From Helopsaltes ochotensis (taxonomy: Eukaryota; Chordata; Aves; Passeriformes; Locustellidae): a stretch of DNA of 64,000 nucleotides. The notes beneath the pieces were generated by a model. It ran no database searches. It worked only from the letters and a program-made list of their open reading frames with translations, and had not been told where the DNA came from. A program made the translations under genes and the position numbers. Each line of letters opens with the position of its first letter. The first letter of the stretch is position 1. The stretch lies in NCBI GenBank assembly GCA_013400155.1, contig VXBM01000136.1, positions 186,001 to 250,000 of the forward strand, in the 5' to 3' direction. Of this stretch, positions 22,811-34,015 are shown piece after piece.

Positions 22811-24510
22811 CTACCTTTGAGTAACCAGTGCATAAATTTTAGAGTGTCTAATGTAAATGAAATGACATCTCATTTCAGTACTGTAGTCACTTATGTTTAA
22901 AAGTAACGTTGAATTATTGGCCCTTCTTAATGGGGTGCTAAGGATCTAATTTATTATCACCCTGTACCTTGAGGCATCATTTGTAGCAGCTGAAAATATT
23001 TGTGGTGGCAGATTTTAAATGCACCATGTGTCAAGAAGACAGGGCAAGAAGCTCTGGGAGAAGCTGCTGCATCAGTTGAATCCATACCAAGTTTCACAAA
23101 GACTTGGGGTGGGGGAACTGAAGGATCCTTTGTAGAGTGCGGTGCTGTTTGCTGTATTTTTCCATGATGTCTGCTTTTTCTGGTTCTGGTCCAGGCTGTA
23201 TGTGGAAGTTGCAAAGTGTAGCACAAATGGGCCCCTGTTATGATGCATCTTCTTTCCCCAAACTGGTGGCAGACAGTAAAGGGTCTGAGAAGGATGGTGC
23301 CAGCTAGTCTTGTAGCACAAGAGGACAGTGAGGTTAGCAGGAGTGCTTGTCTGGGGAGGCCTTTATTTCAAGGGAGCAACACACTGAGTAGTAAGCACTT
23401 GGAGTTACTGTCTCTTGACCAACCTGTGCAGTCAAGCACTGCCAAGGGTGCTGAAGCTCAGCCAGAAGTGTGGCTGCATCACTGCACTCCCATATGAGGA
23501 GAGAGCCATGGTTTGCCAGGGCCTGCGGCAGTGGCCTCAAGATTTGTGTTGTCTCTTGGAGGAGAGGGCATTGCTGGAACACTTTAGAGAGCACATCAAC
23601 CTGCAGGATGCCTGACTTCTCTGGTTGTGAAAGGTAGTGGAAAACTTGATGGGCAGCCCAAAGAACAGGCTGGCCTGATCCTTTTAATGTACATTGTCTC
23701 TCCAGAAGCTTTCCAACTGCGTTTCTGCTGAGGTATGTGTGTAGACATCTATAAAGGAGGATTGTTAGCTTTTCCCAGGCAGATGGATGTTCCAAAAAGC
23801 TTGCCTCTCCCTTCCCCCACACTAAGATGACTAACCTTATTCCAATGAAATCACGGTCAGTGTGACCAGAGAAGATACAACACAGACAGAACTATTCTGG
23901 TATAGGTAAGCCTCAGCCAGCACCCAGAAGCAGTCTGTGAGAAGGGCTTGTATGTTCCTTGACCAAACTGCATCCAGTTTGTGACCTGAGCTGTGACACA
24001 CAAAACATTTGTCCCTCCAAAGCACTAGCCAGCCATGACTCTGTTTTCTCCCACACTGTCAAACCAAAATGCTGGAGAAAGGCACTAGCTTAACATTAAA
24101 TTGCCTCAAGCCAAAAAGGATCATGATTCCTAAAGCCAGCTGACAGATAAGCCTAGCCTAAGTCTCTTGTGCCAGCTGGGAGAGCGTCAATCACTAGATG
24201 TTACTCAGGGCCTGCCTGCCACTTTCTTGTCCCTTTGGTTTTGAGGATGCAGGGCATGACAAGGCTAGAAGTGCTGTTTCTAGACCCTGTGGCTTTCCTT
24301 CCCTCAGTCTTGAGAGGTGAACAGCTACACTTCGCCAGCTCATTGGAAATGCTCACAGATGTATTTACACTGGGATGATGACTTTGCCTCCAAAACCTCC
24401 CCTTTCAAGCTGTTCTGCTCTGTGATGGACCCCAAGGGATGGCTCTTGAAACCCTGGGTTGCGACCTCATCCTTTCCTTTCCTTGCTGTAGGTTTGCTTC
24501 GCGCACTTTC
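22811..24510. other. Non-coding unique sequence, no gene seen
   Basis: The longest open frame is 162 codons on the minus strand at 23334-23822. It begins in ordinary sequence, has a 66-codon frame opposite it, and shows no domain, signal peptide or motif I know. It is treated as chance. Confidence 0.6.
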
Positions 24511-24542
24511 ACACACGCGTGCGCGCACACACACACACACAC
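24511..24542. repeat. (CA)n / (CG) alternating purine-pyrimidine tract
   Basis: ACACACGCGTGCGCGCACAC continued by a further twelve bases of AC repeats. It is strictly alternating purine-pyrimidine, with a CG-rich core, so it is a candidate Z-DNA former as well as a variable microsatellite. Confidence 0.9.
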
Positions 24543-24568
24543 TGTGTGTCTCCATACACACCCCTCTG

Positions 24569-24585
24569 TTTTTTTTTTTTTTTTT
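24569..24585. repeat. Poly(T) tract, 17 bases
   Basis: Uninterrupted T run directly after the CA tract and before a pyrimidine-rich region. Confidence 0.9.
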
Positions 24586-24659
24586 CCCTTTTTGGCTTCC
24601 TCTCACTGTATTGTTTTAAGTTGGTGCCTGGGCTGACCGCCAGTTTAAATTTCATCTGC

Positions 24660-24717
24660 CTCTCTTCTCCTCCTCCTCCTCTTCTGCCCCCCTCCTCCTC
24701 TCCCCCTCCATCCCCAG
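24660..24717. repeat. Polypyrimidine (CTC)n-like tract
   Basis: Nearly pure C and T over 58 bases, with CTCCTCCTCCTCCTCTTCTG early in the tract. Mirror-symmetric polypyrimidine runs like this can adopt triplex structure and are common upstream of vertebrate promoters. It lies just left of the candidate regulatory block below. Confidence 0.85.
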
Positions 24718-24755
24718 AAGTGATACTGTTTACTTTCTCTGCTGCTTTCTCAATG

Positions 24756-25620
24756 TCTTTGTAGGCACTGCAAGGGATATAATCACCAGCTGTGGAGAGC
24801 TTTCTGAAACTCGAACTTATTCCTCAGTGCCCCGGGCGAGCGACCTCGCCGTTAAAAATAAATAAATAAATACAACAATGCTGTATTTAAAGACAAGAAA
24901 ATGCATGTTTTACATCTCGAGCTGGATCTTGAACAATCATGCCTGTTTTTTCCCTCCCTCATGTGGAATTGGTGGGCTTATATATAGATGGACAGCTATT
25001 TAGTCAGGGGGAAAAAAAGCAACCAAAAAACCCTCAAACTTCCCCTCCCCCCCCAAATAAAAATGAAAAAAACCCAGCCCCTAAGAGCAGCATTTTCCTT
25101 TTTTAAACATCACCACCCCCCAATTTTGTTGTGCTGCTGTTTCACTTTAATTTTCTCCTCGGCCAAGAGGAGGAAGAGTCCAGCATGGAAGTGTCAGACT
25201 TCGAAGGGCACTTTGTCTGCCGGACAAAGCCTCTACAGCACTAAGGCGAAGAAAGATTAGAGGATAAAAGTGTTTGCCAGGATCCCCTCTTCCTTTTCTT
25301 CTTCCTCTGTGTGTGTGCGTCTCTCCCTTTCGGGGAGGAGGTGAAAGGGAGGTCAAACCGTGCCTACTGACCTCTGCCCCTTGCCCCCTGTGAACCAGAG
25401 GGAAGCCTTTGAAGTTGTAAAGTGCCCACAAAAACAGCAAACCAAACATGCCGCTGGCTTTTCCCTCCCCTTCTCCCGGCCGCCAGCTGCCTAATGGAAG
25501 GTGACAGTGTGGAGGCAGCGGGACGGGGGCTCGGCGGGCCGCACCTCCACCCCAGCCCCGGCAGGCACTTAATTGGCACCGTAAAAAGCCCACACACCCG
25601 GCGCAGGGGAGAGGAGGCAC
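24756..25620. promoter_or_regulatory. Candidate regulatory block with CpG-rich end
   Basis: Three parts can be seen. 24756-24860 carries ACCAGCTGTGG (an E-box) and a run of five CpGs in CCCCGGGCGAGCGACCTCGC (24830-24849) plus the next bases. 24861-25010 is AT-rich, non-repetitive after a short (AAAT)n, and has CTTATATATAGATGG near 24978-24992, TATA-like on the plus strand. 25440-25605 is CpG-rich (12 CpGs in 180 bases by eye, including GGGCTCGGCGGGCCGCACC). The composition differs sharply from both flanks and resembles a vertebrate promoter or enhancer with conserved non-coding DNA. No transcript, exon or splice pattern was recognised, and the 159- and 213-codon minus frames across 25147-26005 look compositional. 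Confidence 0.4.
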
Positions 25621-28600
25621 CACCAAAAGGTGAAAACAAGCCGCTGCTATCTCCTGCTGGCCCTCTGTGCAGCTGTGAGGTGGCTGAAGGAGAACTCATC
25701 CCTGGGAAGTGTTGGGTGAGGTGACTGGGGTGTGCTGGAAGGTCACCCGTGGCTGGAAAGAGGTGGGAGAGGTGTCCTATGTGTCTGCTGGCCCTGTTGT
25801 GGCTTCTGCTGGCACAGGTCATGGTCAGCACAGGCAGCAGCACCCTTGTGGGTGCTTGTGCTGTTCCTTCTGCTGTCAGAGCCATAATAGAAGAGTCAAG
25901 ATTCCATGAAAAACAGGCAGAAGAAAATGAAAAAGTACTTGCTTCCCTTTCCCTTGAAATTTGGGCCATTTCTGGAAGCAGTCCCAAATACCAACAGCAA
26001 GTCAAAGTTTGTTGTATGTTGTCTCATGTGGCAATAAGTAGGGCCCCCCAAGCACCGGGCATATTGGCCTCGAATGAGAGGTGGCATGTTTACTCTTAAT
26101 ACTTGGAGCATGGTACCTGTGTTGTTTCTGTTGTTGTCCTTGGGGTCTTCACCTTAACTCTGGGAGGTGTAGCCTGAAACATTTTGGATGCTTTGAAAGG
26201 ATAGAGAGTTTGTTCTCCTTTGTGTATGAACACCTTCTCTGTTTGCTCCTGGACAGAGGGCTATCTCTGTTGCGAGCCGGGTGGCCAAGCCCCAGCCAGT
26301 GGGGCCTGTGAGCCTCCACCTGAAGGAGACTGAGTCTGGCGGAGTTTTGCTGGGAGCCCTGGACTTCCTTCCAGCAAGCCGGTGCCTTGTGTGAGATGCC
26401 AGACTAGTCCTTTGGCAGATTGCTGTGTGCTTTTAAAATTGTCTGATTCACTGTCCAACAGCTCTTTCCTCTTGGTGTATTGCTGGGGTTTGCTGTTGCC
26501 CCCACTCACATGACTCCTGCCCCAGGACCTCGAGAGCCTCCTCCAACAGCAGGTGAGTTGTTAAACTCTGTTGCTTTGTGCCTAGGGTAACATTCTCTAT
26601 ACCAAAAATGATCCCTAAACCCCCAAAAGTCTAGCCCTAAACCTCAGAAAACAAGGTGGGCTATTAGCTGAGAAAAAATAACAACAACAACAACAAACAC
26701 CACAAAAAGGAAAAAACCCAAACCACCCATCAGCCACCTTTCCCATCTACTGCAGGTATGCTTATGCTGGCTGCAAAACAATTGCAGTTGTGAGCCATGC
26801 ACAAGTTCAGTAGTTTCTGCTGCCTTTTTCCTGTGCTTAGTGTAGTTTTTACCCTTGGATGCTGGGCAGGAAATCCCAGCCCAAATGAAGTCAAACTGAG
26901 ATTTGTCATTGACTTTGTGGAACCTTGGGACTTTGCTCCTTATCTACAGCAGCAGCATTCAGGGATTCATATAGAATAAAACTCCTCTGGCTCTCGTTCT
27001 TCCTATGCTTCTGAGTGCCCAGATAAGCCCTGTGGGTTCCAGCTGGCATTTCTGATCTCATTCGTCTGGGGCCTGATAAGGTGTTACAATGTCCAATGTA
27101 CAAAATCCTGTTCTGCAGTTTTACCTCCTCTTTTCCTGTATATATATTTTTTTCATACTGGAAGAGAATGTGGCATTCCTGGCTGATAACCTGTAAAGAA
27201 TTTGATAGTTAACTATAGCAAAATAATTAATGTGCTGTGTGGTAGTAGTGACTGATGCTCAATGCATCCAGAACTGAAACAGCTCTTTTTTAAAGTTTAG
27301 ATTCAGCCATGTCCACACAACTGTTTGTATATGGTTTTAGTCAACACCTTTTAGTCCTTCCAAGCTGAGGAAAATCTTGTTTCTTGTGTGCAGTTATTGT
27401 ATGATCTCTCCATAGCACCTCTACAGAGGATCTGATTTTATCATCTGTAACAGCTGAGCTTTTACTCCTTCTCCTTTTGAAAACAGGACTCTGTTTTATA
27501 TGCATGTCTAGTGATGTAGAATCTAGAAATGGATTCTCCCCTTTCCATCTTTAACGTGTGCTAGGCTTCATCCAAGTTCTAAAATAATTTTTTTTTTAAA
27601 TAAAGAAAACTAGTGTTTGTTACAGCTTTGCCATTTCAGTCTATGAGGCAGCATCAGGTTCCCCATCTCAGATTCTGTTATTTCCCTCTGGGCTCATACC
27701 ATGCTTACCACATAGAGAAGATTTCAGGAATTTGCTGTCATTGTGTAATAGTCACCATTTAGTGTAGGGAACCTATGTCCAGCTGCCTAAACATTGAGTG
27801 TAGACTAAGAAGAGGGGAAGGCACCTCTGGGGGTGGTTTGGACCACATAAGTAGAACAGGAGCTAGGTTCCTACCCTCTGGGCTCTGAATCATGTTCAAA
27901 AAATGACTGCCCCTCTCTCTGGAGTTTGCAGGGAGTCTCAGTTTCTAATTTGGATATCTCAGTGCGGTCCACATGGTGAAATAGTGTGAGGACCCCCCTG
28001 CGTGTTTACTTGAACATCCATTAGAAGAAGGCTGTGCTCCCAGTGTCCTCAGGCTCCTCTTTGAGGGGAGCTTCTCTAGGGATGACTGCTTGTTAATATG
28101 TTTTTCACCTCAAGGTCCAACTTTGAAGTAGGACCTGCTTTCACAGATCTGTTTATTTGTATTTGTGCATTTGTTTATTTAAGGGGTAGCTCTTTTCTGT
28201 CTCCTCTTCAGACTTGGTTCTCCTTGCATATGGTGAAGAATATTTTTTGCTTGAATGAGTCACTGCTTTAATTTCTGTAACTGCCTGCTCATTGTAGCAT
28301 TGTCAGGAGCCAGTGTCTCCATGGGTCTCTGCTCCACGTTTACCCTTGTGCAAAGTTTGACTTTGCATCTTGAAGAAATGTCTCATGCTTTAGTGCCAGG
28401 TGTGCTCGAGTTCCTTCCCTGCTTGCCAAAAACTTTGTTTAAGGAGGTCAGACAGTGCTGGCTCTCAGAAGGTTCTGCCCACGAGGAAGCCAAGTCCATC
28501 TTCTGCAATAACTTGGTTTGCGCCTGACTTTGTGTTACAGCACAAATTCACATTCCTAAAGGGTCTGAGTATTCCCACTTCTGTGACCCCAGATTTGTGG

Positions 28601-30103
28601 CCTAGAATGCCAGGAGACTAAAGGGCCACATTTTGTTCTCTGATCCAAATATCAAAGCTCCTCCATGCTTGTCTCTGTCACTTGTTTTGCTGGGTCCGCT
28701 TAGGTAAGATAAATTCACCCCTGCCTGTCTTTGTGTGGTTGGCTGCAGTGCAAAAACAATGACATTTCCTTTGCAAAATCCTCTATGGATTACAGCAATG
28801 CAAGGATTTCCCCTTTAAAGAGTTTTCTTAATATTATTTCATCGTTTTGCCTGCTATGTCCATATTAGAAGGTGAACATTCCTGTGAGTAAGCTAACTCC
28901 CCATCAAGAGAATGGACCTTCTTGTTTTCCAAATGTCTTTGTTTGGCAGCCTGTGATCCAATCAGCTGTCCTACAGTGTGGGCACCCCTGCACCCAGGGT
29001 CTCAAGGCTTAACTCCTGTGTCAGTTTTAGTCTGCGGGGTTTTATGTGGCACTTCCTTCCATTTGCTGCCCTTTTCCCACCCAGGCACTTAGGCAGCTTC
29101 TCTTGTTCCCTTTTTGTTAAACACTGATTTCATCTTGGTAGCCTGCAAAATAAATAGAAGTGTTGTAAATAACTTGCATTTGGGGGATTTTTTTTTTTCT
29201 GGAAGGGGGGCTGATTGACCAACCACTAAGCTAAGGACATTAATCTCAGATAAAACCTCTGAACCATCCTACTGATGATCACATCAGCATCTCCTGATTC
29301 CAAAAGACTTTGTATAGTCTTTGTCTTTGCTACTTTTGAAGGGTTTGAGAGATGAAAAGACAAGCACCAAAACCTTCTCTTCTGATCTCAGTTCCTTCAG
29401 ATACCTCTTCTAGTGTCCTAGAGATGGTGAGATGCCACAAAATGTTCAAAGATTATCCAAAAACATGAAGACCACACGGTTGAGGAGACTGGATGCTGAT
29501 CTATGGTGCAAAGGCATTTTGTGATGGTATTATTTTAGCAGGTGTTTCTCAGCTGCCTCTCACTTACCATTTTGGTACCTGTGGTGTCATGAGAACATAG
29601 TGGGTGAGATAATGTTGTAAATGCATAGTATGACTGCAAAATCTTCAAACACCATAAGTTTTATCTCAGTGGACCAATGAGACCCTTGGTAAACAAGGTC
29701 TGGCAATCTGTTTGCCTGATACACATTGCAGTCTACGTGGCACGACTCTTGGTTTTGTCATGCTACTGTGTGATTTGTTTTTCTTCAAGTTTGCAGCTGG
29801 AAACCAACCCAGAAAAGCACATTTATCTCTGCTTTGTATTTTTTCCTGCAGACGCTTTGAATTCGCAATTCCCAGCCTTCGAAAACCAGATTTATTAAGC
29901 ACCGGATTTCTCTATCTCTTTTCTGAATTTATATCACCATCATAAGGTAGAAAACAGGGGTTGTAACCCCAGCAGAGATCTTATATTTCAGTATCTGATG
30001 CTGGAATTCTTGTGCACCAGACAAACAGTGCAAGCTCTGGGACCAGCTGTAATGAGCACAATTCTGGGAAACATTGACTGCACCATTTTTAGTGTCCCTG
30101 CAC
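25621..30103. other. Non-coding unique sequence, no gene seen
   Basis: About 4.5 kb. No open frame exceeds 116 codons, and none is recognisable. It contains an (AAC)n microsatellite, listed separately, a TATATATATTTTTTT patch near 27140 and a T run near 29189. No mobile element recognised. Confidence 0.65.
26680..26697. repeat. (AAC)n microsatellite
   Basis: About six AAC units in an A-rich context. Confidence 0.9.
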
Positions 30104-30169
30104 TTAAAGGGCAGGTTGATTTCTGCTGCTTGGCATTTAAAGGGCAGGTAGATTTCTGCTGCTTGACAT
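30104..30169. repeat. Tandem duplication, period 33, two copies
   Basis: The unit starting TTAAAGGGCAGGT and ending TTTCTGCTGCTTG plus a few bases occurs at 30104-30136 and 30137-30169, with a few mismatches. The period of 33 keeps reading frame, and a 61-codon plus frame runs through it, but that peptide is not recognisable. A 10-bp hairpin begins two bases downstream. Confidence 0.9.
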
Positions 30170-30170
30170 C

Positions 30171-30195
30171 TATCAACACATAATTTGTGTTGATA
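30171..30195. repeat. Perfect hairpin, 10-bp arms, 5-base loop
   Basis: TATCAACACA is followed by TAATT and by its exact reverse complement TGTGTTGATA. It abuts the period-33 duplication, suggesting local replication-slippage events. It is too short and AT-rich to be called a terminator or microRNA precursor. Confidence 0.9.
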
Positions 30196-30627
30196 AAAGC
30201 CTGTTCTTTGCTGAAATGTGCATTTTTTTTTTCAGATCTTCTCTAAAGAGAACTTTAGAGTATGCAGACACAACAATGGGTTCACTGCTACACAGGTTCC
30301 TACTATGTGCCACTCCTACACTGAACATAAGGCTTTAATTCCCCTTCTGAGGAGGGACCTAAGCAAGCCAGAGCCCTGTGGTTGTACAAACATTCACACA
30401 CACAGTCTGAAACAAGCCATCAAGGATTATTCCTGGAGTGATTAGGGACAAGTCCTAACAAGCCTTCACAATAATGCAGACTATTTAAAGCTTCTGAGGA
30501 CCAGGATCATGTGGCAAAGGGCAGGGTAAATGAAAACAGGGTAATTTTTGATGCTACAAACGTGCTAAAATGGGAGGTGGGGAATGTTTCTGTCAGTCTT
30601 TGGGGGGAGCTGACTGGAAGGAGGGGA
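30196..30627. other. Non-coding unique sequence, no gene seen
   Basis: A short T run at about 30223-30232 and otherwise unremarkable sequence. CCTACTATGTGCCACTCC (30299-30316) is faintly MIR-like in the reverse sense but not enough to call. Confidence 0.6.
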
Positions 30628-30695
30628 ACATTATAATAATAGTTAGCATTTATGTAACTCTTCACGTATTTAAACCACTGCACAAACACTGACTA
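30628..30695. mobile_element. Ancient SINE-like relic (MIR/amniote CORE type)
   Basis: ATTATAATAATAGTTAGCAT (30630-30649) followed by TTATGTAACTCTTCACGTATT and CACTGCACAAACACTGAC fits an old amniote repeat with the phrases 'aataatagctagcatttatatagcgctttacat' and 'gctttacaaacattaact'. The order and spacing of the blocks are right, but divergence is high. Family is uncertain. Confidence 0.45.
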
Positions 30696-31466
30696 GGGAG
30701 GAACTGGAATGCACTGCATGACACCCAAGGCAGAGCTATTTTATTTTTTTTTCTTTTTTAGTGTTGATCTAGGGTAACAAGTAGCTCTTGTTACCTCTTG
30801 TTGAGGGGAGCAGCAGCATGGCTTGCCTGGCACGTGAATGGGTGTCACTTATTTCAGCAGGGCCAGAGGGATGCAGAAAGAAATGGGTATGGCTGTGGTG
30901 AGTAGAGAATTCCCTGGGGAACAATGAGGAGATCCGGCTCTGTCATATCTTCTTGTGTGCACTTACAAAGGTGTGAAAGCCTTAAGGTGCCATGTAATTC
31001 TCCTTGAAGTGACCACGTTTTGCCCTTGGCTCACTATTTGCTTGGCAAAACATGAAGAAATCAGTGCAATGATCAACAGCTGTGGTTTCTCTCCCCATGG
31101 GGTCAAGGCCAGGTTGGGGGATTTGAAGTCAGATGGAAAAAGGCATTTCCCCATGGCTATGATGGTGCAAGGAGGTGGAACAACTGCAGGTGCAGCCACT
31201 ACCAACCGCAGGCCTGTGAAGGAGCAGCAGGGTGCTTGGCCACCCTCACCCTCTCGTAGGACACGTGTGTCCTCCATCGGTTGTGTCCGTCAGGATGTCT
31301 GCCCTGTGCTGCTGGGAGGGAATCTGTGATGATACAACCAGGGCAGCAGCAGCAGCAGATCCTAGCAGCTACAACAGGCCTTGCTTGTGCCTCATTTCCC
31401 AGCATTAACCCAGGGTTTCTTTTTGCTACCTGCAACGTCTTACACATTTCCCAGGAGGTTTCTTTT
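30696..31466. other. Non-coding unique sequence with short (CAG)5
   Basis: No supported gene. Antiparallel frames of 124 codons (30955-31329, plus) and 104 codons (30963-31277, minus) overlap almost completely, which argues against both. Five CAG units lie at 31344-31358. Confidence 0.6.
31344..31358. repeat. (CAG)5
   Basis: Five perfect CAG triplets, not in any supported coding frame. Confidence 0.9.
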
Positions 31467-31556
31467 GTCTAGTGGTTGAGAGGCTCTTGTGGGGGTCAGG
31501 ATGCCTGGCTGCAGGTACATCTGCTTTTGAAATGACTGGAAGTTGGGTGGGTGACT
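31467..31556 (+). mobile_element. MIR-like SINE, tRNA-derived head
   Basis: GTCTAGTGGTTGAGAGGCTC (31467-31486), then TGGGGGTCAGGATGCCTGG, follows the start of MIR-type SINEs ('agtggttagagcacgggctgggagtcaggactcctgggttc'). The TCTAGTGGTTGAGAGGCTC portion corresponds to the tRNA-derived A-box region. Further on, CATCTGCTTTTGAAATGACT and GGTGGGTGACTG are compatible with the next segment. It is an old, diverged copy in plus orientation. It is not a functional tRNA gene: no B box or cloverleaf can be drawn. Confidence 0.5.
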
Positions 31557-33779
31557 GAAATGGCAGGGAAGATGGGAGTAATCAAGCAACTTTTTTATGG
31601 CTTCCTTGCTGAACTGAAAACTTTGAGGACTTTTTTTTTAATTGTTTTTTCCATGCAGAATGAAATATTCAAGGCTCTTGACTTAACACAAACAAAAAGA
31701 AAAGTGTATAGCAAGATAAAATCTCATTTCAAATGAAAAAATTCAGCTTTTCTCAAACAAAACAAAATGGCTTGATTTTTACTCACTTATGTTTATTTTC
31801 TTCCAGAAAGAATCAAGTCACTAGAGCCACTAGGGTGGTTGTTTTCATCCATTATTAAAAACCTTTGGTCAGTGAAAACATTTTCCTGAAATATTTCTCT
31901 TAGTTCTTCCTCTGACATTCTCTGTTCATCATGCTTTCTTCATGCAGGATGCAATACTGGGCTCATGCTACCCACTCCTTCCAAGATCCTTCTTTTGATT
32001 TTGATTTTTTTGACAGACTTTACAAAGAATTGCCAGGGTTGGGAGAAATCTTCTCTGTTCCAGTTTCTCCAGTGGAGAGAAGAAACCATTTATTTAATTT
32101 TTTGTTTACAGCACCCTTTTCTTATGTTGTCTCCAGGGTGGAGATGGACTGAGAGGGCTACTCTGGTGTCCAGTCTTGGGTGGAGGTTCCTGTATCCCAT
32201 GTGCCTGGATTGATGGTAGATTTTGCTTATTCTTCCCAAGTGACATCTGATTGTTATTTTACATGATGTTTCCTCTTCTCATTCAGGCTGTTATGCAGCA
32301 CTTAGCTGTTCCTGCTGACTCTCAGTTATGAAATATCTTCTCTCTAAATAGAAAGGCCTGTCTTGGTTCTTGAGAGCTTCCTGGGATGTTCCCACTTGTG
32401 GACTTTAAGTGTTGTGCAGAGGCCTTGCTCTCTGTAGTCTTGTTTTTGGCTGTTGCCAGAGAAGAGCTGTTGCCTCAAGTATTTTTTTGTGCCAGTGCCC
32501 TCAGCTGTTGCACAAATGAACTGAGCATTTGAGGGCCCCCTTTTCTTGCCTTCTCCTGTGTGCTCCACTGTTTGATACCCAACCTAGTGGCTTGGAATCC
32601 TCACAAGAAGTGCCTTTGTCTTATTGACGAACTTGGCCCAGGTTGCAAATGTCAACCCAAGGTGTCAAAGTGAGTCACTGCACACACATGCATCTTGAGA
32701 GGATTTTCCATGCAACATGATGAAGTCATTGACAGCCGTGTTGTGCAACTGTCCATCATGAATCATGGGGATCAGTGACTGGGGAAGGCTCAGGCTGTGT
32801 GACCAACTTGTGTAATTATCCCTAATAACATGAATATAGAACAAATTAATTAATAACTGACATGTTCTTTCCACTCACTTGGTCCCAGTTGTCCCATTGG
32901 GCAGCCTAATGTTTTGTGTGTGTTGCTGGCAGGCTCCATTAGTATTCCACTTCTTTTGTGGGGGAGGTGAATGAGTCTGTTCCTTGCCTAAGGGAGATGT
33001 CAAGGAATCTGGCTACTGGCAGGTAACCGTGGAGCAGCAAGTCTTCCTAGTGTGAGCTCTGCTCTCTGTTGCCCTCTCTTCCCCGTCACTTCTTTGTTTT
33101 TTTGTTGTTTTCTTTTTACATCAGTTTCCTAATCCATATTCCTCTCCTGTTTTTTGTCCCACTTCTTTCAGCCTGCCCTCATTCTCTCACTTTCCCTGCT
33201 CTGTTTCCTTCCTCCTTTGTTCTGCACAGAAAAAAAAAACTTCTGCTAGAAGATAGTTTTTGTGTTTGTCAGCCAAAATTCTGTGCTCTCTTCCTGTAAA
33301 TATTTCAATTTCATCATGAGACAGCATTAGTTTGTTAGCATTTTTTTGACTGAATGGGCAACATATTCTTCTAATGTTTGTTTCTTCTTGGAAGTTTTTC
33401 TTGGTGTTTTTTAATGTCTTAGTGTTTTATTAGCATTTCCTCTTGCCAATGTTTTGCTGTGGAGTGCCGCCTGGGCTTACTATGAATGTTTTTGTATGAG
33501 GCAAAGAGAATTCATATTTCTGGAGGATTTATTCCCTTGGTATGTGTTTTGGGCAAGACCCTGTCTCCATGAGTATGCCAAAGGCAAAAATTCTCATGGA
33601 TTCCTTTGAGGAGCAGGACTGAGCCTTGCTTTTGCAGCCATGGAGGATTGCTGTGCCCCACAAGTCCTTGAGGGAGAGGGCTGGCTTGGGCAAGAGCGGG
33701 TGGGACGGGGCTTGTGCATGCCATGTCCGTGGGACAGGGCTCTGCTGAGACACACACAGACCTGACCTGCTCACAGCAC
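31557..33779. other. Non-coding unique sequence, no gene seen
   Basis: About 2.2 kb without a recognisable gene or repeat. Some T-rich and A-rich short runs (31629, 33231). Open frames up to 82 codons only. Confidence 0.65.
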
Positions 33780-34015
33780 TGAAAGGCTCAGCACCACAAG
33801 CTTAAGTCGCCGCTTTTTGTGTAGTAAATAATCAAAACTTCACAGAGCTCATGGTCAGTAATGCCGGCCTTGGCAGCATTAAAAAATCATGAGTCAAGTC
33901 TTGAGAAACAGAGATGCTGAATGAAAACAATCACGAGACTGAAATATGTACCTGCTTCTTTACAGCTGCTGCCTGGTTTGGGAGCCTGTAACTGCGTTCA
34001 CATGTTATCTCCAAG
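33780..34015. promoter_or_regulatory. Candidate conserved non-coding element
   Basis: A non-repetitive block with retained CpGs (TTAAGTCGCCGCTTTTTGTG near 33803-33822; AATGCCGGCCTTGGCAGC near 33860-33877), ATAATCAAAAC, and GAAAACAATCACGAGAC. CpG retention in an otherwise AT-leaning, repeat-free 230 bases suggests constraint or hypomethylation. This is inference from one sequence. Confidence 0.25.

Noticed and set aside
23334..23822. 162-codon minus frame
   Set aside because: Ordinary non-coding composition around it, no splice context, domain or homologue that I can recognise.
25364..26005. 213-codon minus frame
   Set aside because: Overlaps a 159-codon minus frame in another phase in CpG-rich DNA. 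Serine- and proline-rich, unrecognised.
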